From NCBI GenBank assembly GCA_022225965.2, contig JAKJXP020000001.1:372001-436000 (forward strand): DNA of 64,000 bases. The letters are read 5' to 3'. This document shows positions 35,243 to 48,800 of this stretch, one piece after another. A model generated the notes under the pieces. That model saw nothing but the letters and a program-made list of their open reading frames with translations, ran no database searches and was not told where the DNA came from. The position numbers and the translations under genes are program-made. Numbering within the stretch: the stretch's first letter is position 1; each line of letters starts with the position of its first letter. This DNA is from Diatrype stigma (Eukaryota; Ascomycota; Sordariomycetes; Xylariales; Diatrypaceae).

Positions 35243-37031
35243 CTTGGCGGTATTGTCGTGAGGACTCTACTGCTGTATTGATGGCTTTGGGTGGAGAGGC
35301 GGGGCTACAAGGTGCCTTCCGTCAATAATGTCACTCGGACGACTCAGGAAACCTCTCTTCTAGAAGAGAGTATCGACCGGCGAGTGAGATCAGAAGATAG
35401 AAGAAAGGAATTTACTGTAGTCGCAAGCAACTACACCGGCAGAGAGTGCTTTGAGGGAGAAAAAATTTGGACAGAGAAATCGGGTGATGGCAATTTAGGT
35501 GCGGGGGAAACCTTTTGTGGGTCTATGAATTTTTGACCCCGCCACTAGGTATTCAAATTGAATAATCCCGGCATTATGCAGCAAAACATGCGAACAGGAG
35601 GGATACCGAATACCTACCAGGTACGACACATAACATTTACTTTGTTAATGGCTATCTTGCTATCATATCATATAGATTGTGTTCTTGCTATGTTCATACC
35701 TCCATCGACTCAGCACATATGGCAGCAGCAGTATTGCTCAGTTCTGGACTGGATATTTGGTGGTTTTTGTAACTTTGTGTGGGATTGAACTCTACCTTGT
35801 GGGCTTTAACCCTTGACGGCCTCAGGCGTTTAGATGCCCCTCATTACATACATAGACGTCATATAATCGATTCTTACATCCGGACAATACTTCGTAAGCA
35901 CCTGCAACTGCGCATTGAGCTCCAACGACAAGCCTATCATGTACCTACTAATGGAGGAAGGTGGCCAGACTGAATAGAGGAGCGATTGCCTTGCCCATTC
36001 TTGCTATCGTCGTACCATTGTATTATTGTGCACATGTAATTACGGGTAAACGTAAAGGGCCAGACCAGGACTGGTGGAGCGAGAAATTGCAACTACCAAT
36101 GCAATCAATCTGGATTCTGCCCGGTATGGCCATGACCCCACCAAGATTGGGTCCTCAAGTCTATACGGAACTGACGGAGTCCTTCAGCAACCTAGCAGTA
36201 TCGTTACCTATCGGCCTACCTATCTACATATGCCACAGAATTCCACACGGCATATGTACTTCCTGGAGAGCTCAGGTGTACCTATAAGTATGCATTGGGT
36301 ATGACAACGACAGGGTGTAGACTCTGGGTATTAGGGTACTCACTCTTCTGTATCAATATCCAACTAGGTAACTTCCACTCAGCTTGAATGCTGCTTTGGC
36401 TCACTCGGACTTAGCTGGTTACTTGCCTTATCTCCCGGGTGTTTCGAGTAGCTAAATACCTACAAACTGCAAAATATCGTATCACTCACCAAAAAGGCAG
36501 CTGCGCATGGTCAAGTATGTGCCCACTTAGACTAAGTAATCCTACCGAACCGGTTGTTTCCAGTATTGCTTACCAGCTTACCTATGTAGGTACCTAAGTA
36601 TGTAGTCAAGCTGTCGACGGAAAACTCGATGCTACTCAAGCTTCACACTGTCTATATAAGGTAGGCAAGCTGTAATATTGCTGGCAAAATCGACGTGGAC
36701 TACAGTGCGGAGGATCACTCCTGCTGTTAACAGCTTGCTAGCCTGCCACCCATGTATGTATGTGCCTGAAATATTTTCTAGCTTGTGTGGGAGGTAAGCA
36801 TCGACTATGTACATATCTAAGCAGGATGCCCAGTTTGGAACATATCGTGACTTAGAAGTGATGAAGCTGCTGACAATATGCATTTAACGGAGAGTCAATG
36901 CTATCTGCTTGTACCAACATTGAGGTCACCCGGGATACCTCCTCAGGTACCTATCAACTTAGTCATCGCATACATGCCTAGGTAGGTACCTAGTCATTGA
37001 TCCAATATCAGCTTCTGAATCATCCATCGAA
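35243..37031. promoter_or_regulatory. Divergent intergenic region eEF2 / Nudix gene
   Basis: 1.79 kb between divergent starts. AG-rich sequence near 35380-35480 lies in the eEF2 promoter side. The motifs TAGGTACCTAAGTA (about 36588-36601) and CCTAGGTAGGTACCTAG (36977-36993) occur closer to the Nudix gene. No intact gene seen. Confidence 0.4.
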
Positions 37032-38065
37032 ATGTCCACTTCGGCGATAACTTACCTAGACCTCGTGAAGGCATGTGATAAGTCAGTTCAACCGTCGAGA
37101 ATCGTCGAGTTTCCCGTGCTCACTAGGTAGTCAGTTACCCGCACATCGACGTCAGCAAGTTGCCGTCTGCCGAAGGAGAAGATCCGGCATTCTACCAACT
37201 CTTGCTACCCGATGACCCCCGTCCCCTTGGCTACATCCACCCCTCTGTGGTACGGAAGATGCCATGGACATCTGATTTCGTGGTCAGCCCGCCGGAAGAG
37301 CGGCCGCGGACCGTCCAGCTCCTCGACAGCTCGAACGGCAGGGACACCTCCGCCGCATGCAACGCCGCCTTCGAAAAGGTGATACAGGCGGCGCACGATG
37401 GTGGCGTGTTTCAGTCTCTGTCCCGGCCTCTACGGGAGGACTTCAGGGTCCTGGGCGCCAGGTACCCGCCAGTGCAGCTGAAGCGATCGGCAGCCGGCCT
37501 GTTCGGCATCGCTTGCAGAGGGGCGCACATGACCGTGTACACACGCACGCCCGAAGGCTTGAAAATATGGGTGCCCAAGCGAAGCGCACACCTGAAGACG
37601 TGGCCCGGGAAGCTAGACACGAGCGTTGCGGGCGGCGTCAGGGCGGAAGAATCGCCCTTCGAGTGCATCATCCACGAGGCGGACGAAGAGGCCTCGTTGC
37701 CGGAAGATCTCGTCCGCAAGAACGTCAAGGCTTGCGGAGCAGTCACCTACCTCTGCGAGAGCGGCTCCGGCTCCGGGGGCGAGTTTGGGCTCATGGTGCC
37801 TGATGTGCTGTACGTGTTCGACCTGGAGGTTGCGCAGGACGTGATCTTGAAGCCGCAGGACGACGAGGTCGAGGCCTTTTATCTCTGGGATGTGCAGCAG
37901 GTGAAAGATGCCTTGCTCCGGAAGGAGTTCAAGACAAACTGCGCATCTGTGATGATCGACTTCTTCGTCCGCCATGGCATCATCACGGACGATAACGAAC
38001 CGGATTATCTTGAGATCGTCACGAGATTACATCGTGCTCTGCCGGTGCCGTTGACGTCGAAATGA
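37032..38065 (+). CDS. Nudix hydrolase with DUF4743 N-terminus (Tnr3/YJR142W-like)
   Basis: Two exons: 37032-37081 and 37156-38065, intron 37082-37155 (GTCAGT...GTCAG). Predicted 319 residues. The N-terminus (YLDLVKACDN, then DPAFYQLLL...PLGYIHPSVV) matches the DUF4743 region found beside Nudix domains in fungi and in the front half of fission-yeast Tnr3. The Nudix box lies at about 176-198 (GGVRAEESPFECIIHEADEEASL): the glutamates of the EExxEE core are present, but the usual Arg before the first core Glu is His and the usual Gly is Ser. The Ser is common in this subfamily. Related enzymes are proposed to act on damaged thiamine diphosphates; that role is inferred here. Confidence 0.88.
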
Positions 38066-39278
38066 GCGTGTCCCGAGATAAGGTTTTCTCCATAGCTTTG
38101 ACTTCTATACATAAGTCCATGACAGCAGGAAATTCGATGGTAGCCCACTGTCTAATTACGGTGTCAAATTGCCTACCATGCGCGTTAACAGGGATATAGG
38201 AGGCAAAGCAGAACTGCTGCCTAGACTATCTTCCGTGTGTCCTAACTAGGTCTTTCCTTATAACAAAGCTTTTTCTATCAAGGAATCGGAGAGACAGGTC
38301 TGTGTCACAGAGATTTGCAGGTAGCAATGGTACGGGACTGAGTTACCAAGGTAGGTCGATGATGAACATTATATCCGACATCAGCCGGTATCTGCTGGCA
38401 CATGAGATTTATAGCTTGTTGTTTTACGAACATACGAACATTCAGACATTATATAGTGAAGCGGTAGTAATTAGCCACTTTGACTTCAATACATGGGAAT
38501 TCTATATATGAGGCTTCTTGCCAGTTCAAACCGGCTGGCGATGAACACCTAAGATGCAAAGCAGGTAGCCTGTAAGGATGCGAGAGTAAATTGAATACTC
38601 TTCTTAATAGGGGTAATTAGGCAGCAGGTGATAGGCGGGATACTGTCGTCTTCAGTGTTCACCGTACGCCGCGACCGCCGACCGCACACCGCAGGATGGA
38701 TCCGCTACGCCACACGACCCCCACCAGGTGGGTGACGCAGGTGCGCAGGCGCGGCTAAAGTGCCAAGAAACCGCCTACTGACGCCCCTACGCCTACCTGA
38801 ACGTTGCTTTAACCAGACCTGACATCCGTCACTTCCCCTGCCTCATTATCGCCCACGGCATATCTTCATAACCACAGGCTGGCCTGCATTGCGCGTAAAT
38901 CACGTCGACGCCGCTCGCAGCAACAAACGCCACCCAACGCATTCTTCTCCCGTGTACCAATTTAGAGCATCGTCTATGATATGAAGTAGCAGCCTCAGTC
39001 CCGACCGTCTTTGCGTCGTGTTTGATTGACTCGAATCATTAGCTCTCGAGCCCGACTGCCTCACCGGACTGCCTCACCGTTCTTTCTTTCTTTGTTCCGT
39101 TCGTTCTATCAATACCATCTCGCTTGCTGGCCGTGCATGTGCAGATAAGACAGCATTTGCAGAGACTCGCCTTGCTGAAGGCCTCGCGTCGACAACTTGC
39201 GCTACAGTCGCGGACTACCGACCATCATCCGAACTCTAATAGCCTGGGAAAGAATAGGGGAGACCCGACACCTCCACC
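38066..39278. promoter_or_regulatory. Intergenic: upstream of verprolin gene
   Basis: 1.2 kb. The last 300 bases are C/T-rich with CTTTCTTTCTTT near 39080-39095, as in fungal promoters and 5' UTRs. No gene recognised. Confidence 0.4.
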
Positions 39279-40944
39279 ATGCCTCCTCCGCCTCCCCCGC
39301 CGCCCCCTCCACCGGGTATGGGAGGTCCACCACCACCTCCTCCCCCGCCAGGTAAACTGCCTGGAGGGCCGCCCGGCGCTGGCCGAGTACGTGAGATTTC
39401 ACAAAATACTCCACTTCTTCAAGCTATTTGTCGGAGCTAACATATCTTTCCTAGGGCGCGCTCCTCGGCGATATCACAAAAGGGAGAGCTCTCCGGAAGG
39501 CTGTTACGAACGATCGATCGGCGCCTATAGTATCCAAGTCATCAGGGGGAGGGGGCGGGCCACCGATCGGAGGAGCACCTCCGGTCCCAGGCCTGGCTAA
39601 GGCTCCAGTGCCCCCCGGCATGGCTCCGCCAGTCCCGGGACATAATAGGGCTCGGAGCAATAGCGAACAGGTAGGGAGGGCTCGAGATTCCGTCGTCTCG
39701 TCGGATCCCGCGCCCCAGCTTGGTGGACTTTTCGCTGGTGGCATGCCTAAACTGAAGAAACGGGGTGGGGGTGTGAATACAGGAGGTATGTTCTAGTCAT
39801 TCCCCCTTTTTTGCCGAAAACGGCCGATGATCAGTGTGGTATTGGTTCGCTGACAAGATCTTTTGCAACAGCGGATCAGAGTGCGTCGTACAGAGGAGAT
39901 GAAGCGCCATCAGCACCATCCATCCCAAAGCCACCATTCGCACCGCCGAGACCGCCCGCCGGAGCGGCGCCCGCTATACCCGGACGACCAGTGCCCCAGG
40001 CGCCTTCGGCGCCCCCTCCTCCCCCTTCCGCACCACCATCGGCCAACCTGCGGAGGGTGGGCGCCAGCGACGCCCCGAGACCGATGTCCACGGCCTCGAC
40101 GAAAGGGCCACCCCCGCCGATCGGCAAGAAACCGCCCCCGCCACCGGGGACCCGGAAACCATCAACAACCGTACATTCACTCGCACACTCGCACCAACCA
40201 CCACCACATCCACCCCCGATGCCAGGCGCGCCGGCTCCACCAGCCCCGCCGCCTCCGCCGCCAACCTCGGCCCCGGCACCTCCAGCTCCGCCTCCGCCTC
40301 CACCATCCTCTGCGGCACCCTCATCCGTACCGCCACCCCCGCCGCCGCCACCGCCGTCCGCGGCTCCGAGACCGCCCGCTACGCCGTCGCGATCACCGCT
40401 GCCCCCACCACCTCCGCCGCCGCAGCCATCCTCCAGTAGCGAGGGCCTGACGCCCAGCATCGCCCTACAAGCCGCTTCGCGCGCAAGAGGGAGCAGCGTT
40501 AGTCATCGCTCTTCGCCCCCAACCAGCAGCACGCCTTCACTCCCCCCGCCTCCCCCACCTCCGCCTCCGCCATCCGCCTCCGCACCCCCATCAGCAGCAG
40601 GATCCGCGATCGGATCGCCCCCGGCGCCGCCAGCCCGCGACGGCTCCGTGGTCGGCCGGGCGCGCGCGGGTTCGCAACTGCGCTCTTCCATGCTGGATCC
40701 CAGCGCGTACACTCTGGGCCCGGCAAATGGCAGCAGCAAGAGCCCGAGCCCGTCGCCTCTAGGAGGTGGGGGTGGGGGCCTCGGAGCGCCCCCCACCAGG
40801 GGGGAGCGCATAATCGTCCACGATACCCGGTGGCGCTTCCCCGACGAGAGCCAGCTGCCCAAGCCCAGGCCGTTCCAGGGCGGGCCCCGCAGGTACCGCG
40901 CCGGTAGGGGGAGCAGCGTGCCGCTGGACCTGGGGTTGCTCTAG
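39279..40944 (+). CDS. Verprolin / WASP-interacting protein (WIP) family
   Basis: Three exons: 39279-39386, 39455-39785 and 39872-40944. Predicted 503 residues. Exon 1 is poly-proline with glycine (profilin-binding type). Exon 2 opens with GALLGDITKGRALRK (about 37-51), a WH2 actin-monomer-binding motif, then KLKKRGGG. Exon 3 is made of long proline runs with Ser/Ala spacers. The C-terminus has RWRFPDESQLPKPRPF followed by YRAGRG, like the FPPPRPF-type segment by which verprolin/WIP binds WASP/Las17. The protein couples WASP and actin at sites of Arp2/3-driven assembly and endocytosis. The splice after GGR restores the start of WH2 exactly. The antisense strand is open for nearly 600 nt only because of the proline/glycine codons. 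Confidence 0.93.
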
Positions 40945-42431
40945 GAGAAGCAGGGGCGTGTTGGTAGTGCTGGTGCGCTGCTGCTGTTGGAGAGGTTCCT
41001 GCCGGGATCCACGGCGGCAGTGGGAGTCAATTCGAGAGAATCGAGGGGAGGGACGATGACGATGATGCGGAGGAGAAGGGTGGCGATGAGTGTGAGAATG
41101 GGGATGGGAGGGATAGGGACGGGGATACGAAGGGATCAAGGCGATGATGATATTGATGATGACGATGTTTACAGAGCCGGGGGTGATAGTCGAGGCGGTG
41201 GCAGCAGCGGAGTCGCGAGTGAGAGCGATGATGTGACGGAGAGCGTCCGCAGTGGTGGCGGAATTCGAAACAGTGTGGTTTCTGGGGTTCGGAAGGGGAA
41301 GGGGATCGCAACCCGGAGCCGGAGGAAGGGAGGCGGAGGGCAAGGGGCAAAGGCAGAAAGAGGAGCGGGAGGGACAGGGACGATGCCAGGTTCGTCTCTT
41401 CCTTCGTCTTCTTGTCCGCCACCCGCACCCGAGCAGCAGGCCGCCTTGCGCGTCATGAACGTCGTTGGGAGGAAGTTTCGAAGGGGATGAGACGATAAGA
41501 CAATATGCATAGTGCAGTCACATCACATGCTTGGACCGAGCGAGCGAGCGAGCGGACAAACGAACAAACGAACGAAGTTTCGAGCAATGCACAAGGCACG
41601 GTGTCGTTGGAAATGAGACAAGCCCGCATACGATGACTGCCTGCCTGCCTCCCTCCCTCCATGCCTTCCTTCTTACCCCAGGTATTCGGTGCTCTAGAGT
41701 ATCAATTCAGAGAGGTTTCGTGTGCCATGGAAGGAAAGGAGGTAAGAGATGAGGGGTGGGGAGTGGCTTTAGACCTTCGAAGCATAGCGCAGTACAGTAC
41801 GGTACAATAGAACAGAGAGCAGAGCAAAGGGGAGAGGAGTGTCAGGTTACGTTTAGACTTACCATTACAGTAGTGGAATATAAACAGAATTACTATCACA
41901 TTACTCATTATCACAACATCACAAACGCGTGCGTGGTTGACACGAGCCAGAGGCCAATCTCTCGCTTTACATAGTTCCATTTCTCTAGCACTATACAGCC
42001 CCCTATTATTGACTAGAATGCCTACCTAACGTTCATACGTGCGTGTCAGATATGACCTCGCGAGGTTCAAGGTAGGTAGCTATAAGAAAAGGCCAACGTG
42101 AAGTCGGAGCATAATAGTGTCCTCAAGACTCTCCATTCCATCGCGATTGCCCACGACCCTCCTACCATTAAAGCTACACTCACAGCCCTGATGTAGGATC
42201 CTTTCAATACACTTACACAGCATACAGGCGAAGGACTAACGGATTAGTCTCCAGTGTTGTCCCTCAGTTTGCTGAACCGTGACGATGAAATGGGGAAGCA
42301 GGGTGCGAATTTGCGTATGAGGATTCGCGAGACATGAAGAAGCCTAGTCCCCAGACACATCATCAACAGTATAGCCAGTGCATTGGCGCCCTCAGGTTCA
42401 CTGGTCAACGATCTAGTTACTGGGTGGAAAG
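40945..42431. terminator. Convergent 3' regions of verprolin and the 1052-residue protein gene
   Basis: 1.49 kb. Its first half is purine-rich (GGGGA, GATGATGA) and stays open in several frames without a real start codon. Tandem GAGC and GAAC runs lie at about 41538-41575. No gene supported. Confidence 0.4.
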
Positions 42432-45400
42432 TTACCAGTAGATATCCTTGTAGACTCCCGGGCGACGGTGCTCTAAGTCCGCCATGGACTGCGCAGAACC
42501 AGCGGGGCGGCCATGGGCTGTGGGATCTTGGTTGTTGTCGCACCAATAGCCCACTCCATCCATTTGCTTGACCGTGTCATTCGCAGCTCTGATGAGGTTC
42601 TCGAGGGCTCCGGCGTTGCAAAGCGCCTCGGGCGACCATGTGGTCTCATCGCCTAGCTCTAGAACCTCATTCTCTCGAAAGGCTGAGCTGAACGCAGTAG
42701 ACTGTATGGATGCCTCGAACCACATGGATGGGTGGCCTTTGCTTCGGTTACCTGGGAAAGATTCAGAAGAGTAAGTCTCGAACTCCTCCCCTCGATCATC
42801 GAATCTGGTCTCCATATCATGAATCTCCGAGATCTCGAGCATGCTATTTCCCCGCTGGTTGACGTCGGATACAGATATACCAGGTGCCTTTTGTCGGTAG
42901 TATGTTGCGGTGTTGCGGATTCGGACTATTCCGATATCAACCCGGTGTCCCCTCTTGATCTTGAATGCCAAACGAGGTACGCCTGACTCCTGAGTACTAT
43001 GGCCAGTTAGTAATGGGTTTCTATTCAAATCTGAAGAGAGGGGGAACATCAACAAGGGGGAATATATCATGTTGCTGGACTTACGTGACACAAAGTGAAT
43101 CCACAAGGTCTCTGGCGAAGCTCTCGCAGGTCTTCTCCAAATCCTGGGTAGTGGACAATTCTAGCTGAAAGTCCCAAGAGCGTTTCAGGCAATGGACAAA
43201 AAGTCGGTGTGGCTTTTCGTCAATGTGGAGGATACGGTATGAGAAGTCTGAGCTATCAACTTCAAGGGTGAAACAAAACAACACCTGATCATCCGCACCC
43301 CGCGCTGCACAAGGGAATTGGTATACCGATCGTCTTCCAGTAGGGTCAGGAGACCACATCCTCGTGCCGTCAGATTCCTTGAGCCATGCAATGTGGTTGG
43401 CATCACCTCCGTGGGTAGTCAACATTCTCGTGAACCAGAGGCCTTTAGGACCAACATGGTGCAAGTCTAGTAATCTCTTGAGACTATATGGGTCCTGGTT
43501 TTGAACAGGAGCGCCGGGGTTTGGCAACTGGATCAAATCTTTGTTGACCTTGGTGAAGCAAAACCTCCCAATCTGAGCTTTCAGAGACAACTTTCCTGGG
43601 AATATTTTCAAAGGTTTCAAAACCTTAGCCAGCGATTCGGTCAGATCGGATAGTAGTTCGGGATCTAGGTCCTTCTTGTTAGAAGGTTTTGTTGGTCCAG
43701 TCGATTCCTGGGGCTTCGATTGAGCAAGTGCCTTTCGCGGCTTAGCTTGAGTGAGATTGCTTCTGCTTGCGGTTGCGCGAGGAACATTAGGGCTCTTAGG
43801 CCGGTCGTTCGCCTTTCCAGGTCTTGAACCGGCCTTCTGAAGCATCGTATTGTGATATTGGCGGCTATTCTTCTCATAGGTAGGCTCTTCTAGGTCTATA
43901 AGATCGAGACCATTGGACGCAGAAGATGGGGTTTGTGATTCGGTAGCTGCAGAACCCTCACGGGCCGTCCTCATGAATAAATTCCCAGCCAGCCTGTTCC
44001 CAGCTGTGAAAGTAGGTCTTACACCAAGCCAAAGGCTTCGGAATGGGTCTTCCAGCCCAATATCTAGGTTGTTTGCTGGCAAATCCAGAGAGGATGCTCG
44101 ACTCATAGACAGGCTATGATTCTCGGAATCGTCGCGTGACTTTTGGTCAGACAGTGTGTCGTTCGCCTGGTCTTGAGTCCTATCCCCAGTCAAGTCATCA
44201 CTCTTGTCAGATGTCGGGGTCCGGCCAACTAGTTCGGCTCTAACCGGCATTTGATGCTCTTCTGGATGCTCTTCTGGATGCTCCTCTTGAGGCTCTTCTT
44301 GAGGCTCTTCTTGATGCTCTTCAGGCTCTTCTTGATGCTCTTCTGCAAACTCTTCCTGGATTTCAAGATCTTTCGTCTCAGAGGTCACCTCTGCTGTTGA
44401 TGTTTCAGGTACATTATCGACATTTGCGGCGGTTGTTGACAGGCTGTCAGGGGGGTCATGACCCTCAGATCCGGTATGTGACACACTGACATGCTCTGTA
44501 TCCCTACCAGGCTCCTGGGCTGGTTGTTGGTCTCCAACGAACTCAGGTGTCGTCTGAGACTCAGGCAAGCGGTTAACCCATGAACTTATGATGTCGAAGT
44601 TAGGTTGTTCCTGGGATGTTGGAGTGCTACTATCTCTCTTCGGGATACATTCCCGAGCCCTTCCGCAATACTTCCAGTCTTGAAAGCCTCTGAAACTTTC
44701 GTTCGTACGTTGTCCTGAAGTGGCTGGGATGATATCGCTCTGCGCCGCTGGTGTGGAAGTGCCTTTCTTGAGGCTCTGAAACGATATACGAATAGTTGCG
44801 CCTCTCGCGAACATCCTAGCATAATCGGTGCTCTCGTGTATGTCACGGTCCAAGAAGAAGCTCGGAAGAATGTAGGTGTTCACATGGTTCAAATATCGGA
44901 ACTCGGCTTTCCAATCTCGAAATTCTTCGGCATTGAAGAAATGCTCGGATTTCCGTGCTTGCTGGAGCTCACCCTATACTAAAGTCAGTCTCCAGTGAGG
45001 GAGGTAATATCCCATCAGCTAGACTTACGAAATATGTGACCAGTGTGTCGAATCTCTTCTTGACAAGAGCGACCTTGTCTTCCGTATCTGCGCCGATCCA
45101 TGTAGACAATGCTCCGTTGAACAATGCCAAGGTAGTATCCGTTGATCTCTTAATGATAGAAAACGAGTTCGATGGCAGCAGGTCAAGGATAGTGAATTGC
45201 TCGAACTCGTTGTTTCGAGGCATTTCCCATTTGCTTTTGTGGAGGCAATCGGTTATCGAGCGCGGCGCCTGGAAGAACTCGATTTCTCTCAACTCACCCG
45301 GTGTGATTTTTGACTCATCCCAAACATTCATGGCAAGAGCCTTCTCAGAATCTGAGTTGGTCTTGATGATGCGTTCGATGGCCTGAGTTGTGAGTTTTAC

Positions 45401-45803
45401 GATACCCTCTTCCTCTTCCCTAGAGCACCTTATCTTGAACATGCCATCCTCGACATCGAAAGTGACTTCATGTTTCTAAGGAAGTAAAGTTATTAGCATA
45501 GTAATTCTCCCTGAAAATAACTGTAGAAGAGTGATAGTGCCGTACCACCACGCTCTTCTCCAATTCCTCAAAAAGCTCTTGGAGGCCTTTAGGGCGCAAG
45601 AGCCAGCCTGTACTGAACAGGAATTCATCATAGTCGTAGTTGATAGTTTCACTGTTAGATCCAAAGGCATCACTGCCTTGGCGTGACGCTGAAGGCATGG
45701 TGGCGTCAAACCAGCTGGGAAATTGGAGCCGTAACGTCTCGTTCACCCGAGTTATATTCCGACTTTTCGGGTTGAGATGCATGTGGGAGTGGCTCGGTGC
45801 CAT
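42432..45803 (-). CDS. Unrecognised 1052-residue fungal protein
   Basis: Four exons: 45803-45546, 45475-45029, 44973-43085 and 42996-42432, with introns of 70, 55 and 88 nt. All joins keep frame. The first 270 or so residues look globular (NETLRLQFPSWFDA, YDYDEFLFSTGWLLRP, then a helical KLTTQAIERI region). The middle is disordered, with a Glu/His/Pro/Gln repeat (about 445-476: EEHQEEP-like units) and Ser/Lys-rich stretches. The C-terminal 350 residues look folded again (KVLKPLKIFPGKLSLKAQIGRFCF, GLWFTRML, VDIGIVRIRNTATYY). No signal peptide or membrane segment is evident. I recognise no family. The last intron's 3' site (CATAG, exon from 42996) was chosen because it alone keeps the frame. 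Confidence 0.7.
44252..44345 (-). repeat. In-frame 12-bp-type repeat coding Glu/His/Pro/Gln units
   Basis: Repeats of GATGCTCTTCTG and variants on the plus strand, read on the minus strand as EEHQ / EEPQ / EEHP units inside exon 3 of the 1052-residue protein. Such tracts vary in length between strains. Confidence 0.8.
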
Positions 45804-48800
45804 GGTTCAGAAACCTCTGGTAGGCGTACCTACCAGGTAGATACTGCAGGTGGGATTGGGTAATGGACTGCCTATAGGGAGTGATTCAGCAGGTGCGAAA
45901 CATGGATATATTGGTATGTAGTTGCCAGGGGAAGGATGTGATGAGGAAGGGGCTGGAATGCAACCAGCAGGTGATGGATGCTGTAGGTCGTTGGGGAATG
46001 GGATTTTGGAAAGAACTTTGGAGAAAAGGTGTTGTGTTAACAGCTTCGCGGTATGCTGATGCTTATCAAGACGTCGGCTGTATACCTAGAAAATGGTGTA
46101 ATTGGTTGGTAGGATTGAATGATCTCCTGCTGTCTCGGAAAGAACAATCTTGCAGATGTCAGCTTAAGTTGGTTTTGACATCCTAGATTCCCAGGGAGGC
46201 AGTAGTCGATAAATCGGCGTGCACATGTGGTGACAGGAGCTTCAACCAACCTGGAAACAAAAGGCTTTTGTAACGCAATCTTTGAAGCTGGGGGCATCGT
46301 CGACGGTTCCTTAGAACATGTCAGTACAACCCTGTTCATTCACAACTTAGGCAGAGTAAGGAAGTAGGATGTGCGTTATCGCAAATCTACATGTAGGTAG
46401 ACAGTACTGATGTGGAAGTCACTAGAATATTGATATCAGGGGGCAATCAGGTGCGACGGGAACCTGAGCCCATACCTAGGTACTTGTAGAGACAGTGATT
46501 TGATATTAGCATGGCATCACCTACATCGATGTATTGATGGACGGGAGAGCACGTGCTTATATTATTATAGAGGCAGTGAGCGAGCAATCGGAGTTCTAGC
46601 CTGGTAGTTCAGAGTCTAGACTCTGTCTCTCGACGAGACGGGTACTTACAGAATGCTGCGTGTTGAGGCTATTCCTTGGGGATCATGCAATAATACATGT
46701 GTTTGCCTAAGGTAGCAGTCCAGGTATTGTCATGTAAGTACCTAGGTAGTAGGCATCATTCATACCTACGGAGTTGCTGATACTTCATACTGTGTTAAGA
46801 CATGCTTTCAGTAACATTAACCTACGTTTTATTTTTCTTTGTGGCATATTATGATTTATGAGATACCTGATACCTTGTTATCACAGTTCACGTTCCTATG
46901 CAGCTTCTTCGGTTGTGAACTCTTCTACACATATCGAAAGCGAAGCCTAACTGCTCTTGTAGTTTAACCTAGGTATCCTTCCATTGCCTGCTCCCTCCCC
47001 GATATAGATCAAGAATATACGAGAACCTGTCTTTCGTCCTTGTATGTGGGCTTTCCAAATAGTGACTTCAGAATGCTCTGCAGTCTCGGAACAATACATC
47101 ATGACTTTGACAAGTTGATTTTGTGATTTATCGCCTCTGAGGTGTTGAGCGAGCGGCTTGTATACGGGCCGGCTCGGACCGGGCCTAGCAGATCCTAGCC
47201 AAAGCTACCGAGATATCTCCACAACATCTCCGGCCTCTTCGCTCCACCTTGGGAAGATGTGTTCGGGCACAGCACGCCAATATTGCGGGTGGTGTGCCAT
47301 AAGGTTACTGGACGTAGCCTGTGTAGAAAATGATGGTGACTGGCTACCTTGCCTTACCTACACAACACATATAACTGCTACCGGTATGATAGGTGTTGTT
47401 GGTAGGTGTGTGTGTGCAAGTAATCGTATAGGTACCTAGCAGCAGACGCCGGAAGCCGGCAATGTTTTTCGATCGCCAAGGTTCTAGTTCGGTTTTCACC
47501 GCTGCATGTATACATACCTATGTAGTATAGCACCTAGACTTTCAGGTCGGTACACTACTAAACGCATCGCTTACCTACTACCTACTACCTACTAGTATGT
47601 ATAAAACATCCATCTGCGCCGCACCGAAGTCTCACCCTATGACATCAGCCCAACCTTGGTAGGGTTCCCGCTTGACAAGCCGGGGGAGCTGATTCGCGGG
47701 GACCCCAGGCGGTTGCCTCTTCTGGACGTGGGCTAGGCGCTAGGGTAAGGCCCGCCGCCAAGCTTTCTTACAACGCACGGCATGAACCCTGCTCAGCTGA
47801 TAGGCACCTACATGTATGTATGTATGTATGTGCGTACTTAGGAAAGGCCTCTTGGCGCTCACCCCCAGACGAGGCTCGAAAGTCGATGTGTCGGCATCGA
47901 AATCCGGCTTGGCAGGATCTGCCCTATGAGACGTTGGACCCCACGTGCAAACGGTCTGACTCCTCTGCTACTACCTTGCGCACCCAAGACCTCGGACGCG
48001 GGGAACCATAGTTACTCGGATTTTGCTCAACAGCTCCATACGATGTCGAGCAGTGCCAGCATGAGCCCTCGCAAGCTACCGCGGGAACGAGAAGCGGGAA
48101 GCGGGAAGCGGGAAGCGGGAAGCTTCAGAGCTACGGGCGATTAGACATGCGGTGAGCTGTTAGAAGGACGGGTCTTCAAAGAGCAGCAGCCATGTTTCCA
48201 GGTCGTTGCGTTTTTCCCTACTCTAGGGAAAGGGGCCAGAACCTCAAACTTGGACTTCCACATCTCGTTCAGAGCTTCCCGTGCTGTAGTGTCAAGCTAT
48301 ATATATTGAATATGCCGGTGGGGTGGTACGAGGCACGTGGCTGCATAAGAAGGCGCCCGGCTGCCTCGAATACACACATATACGACAATCCCTCTCAGGC
48401 CTCTCGGACCTATGTACACAGGAATGAAGCGACGATATGCAAGTTGCATCTAGCGGACGGGATGCGGAGCGCCCCCATATGCTATACATTCACTGTGTGA
48501 TATTATGGAACGGTGAAGCATGAGGACCAATGCAGGTTGAAAGCTGGCGGATGAGTGATTTATATCGTTGATTACCTACCTATATGCATATGTAGCTCTA
48601 TTTACATTCGTCTAGACAAGTTCGTGTAAGTAGTTAGGTATCCCGAGGCCTCCTACTACGAGCCTGCGCCCTGGCTATGTGCTTAACGGGCACATGTATC
48701 ACATAAAAGCAGTGTCCCGAAACGCAAGATGCGGCCAGTGAACCACACAGGAATCGTCGTTACCGAATGTTAGGGTTGACCCGTTAAAGCTAGGGACCTG

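Noticed and set aside
39876..40460. 194-residue glycine-rich frame on the minus strand
   Set aside because: It is the complement of proline codons in verprolin exon 3; composition explains the openness.
40987..41490. 167-codon plus-strand frame after verprolin
   Set aside because: It begins with TTG, is low-complexity Gly/Arg/Asp, and lies in purine-rich 3' flank. No family resemblance.
47158..47439. 93-codon plus-strand frame in the gene desert
   Set aside because: No homology-like pattern, no splice partners, and ordinary composition; chance is the simplest reading.
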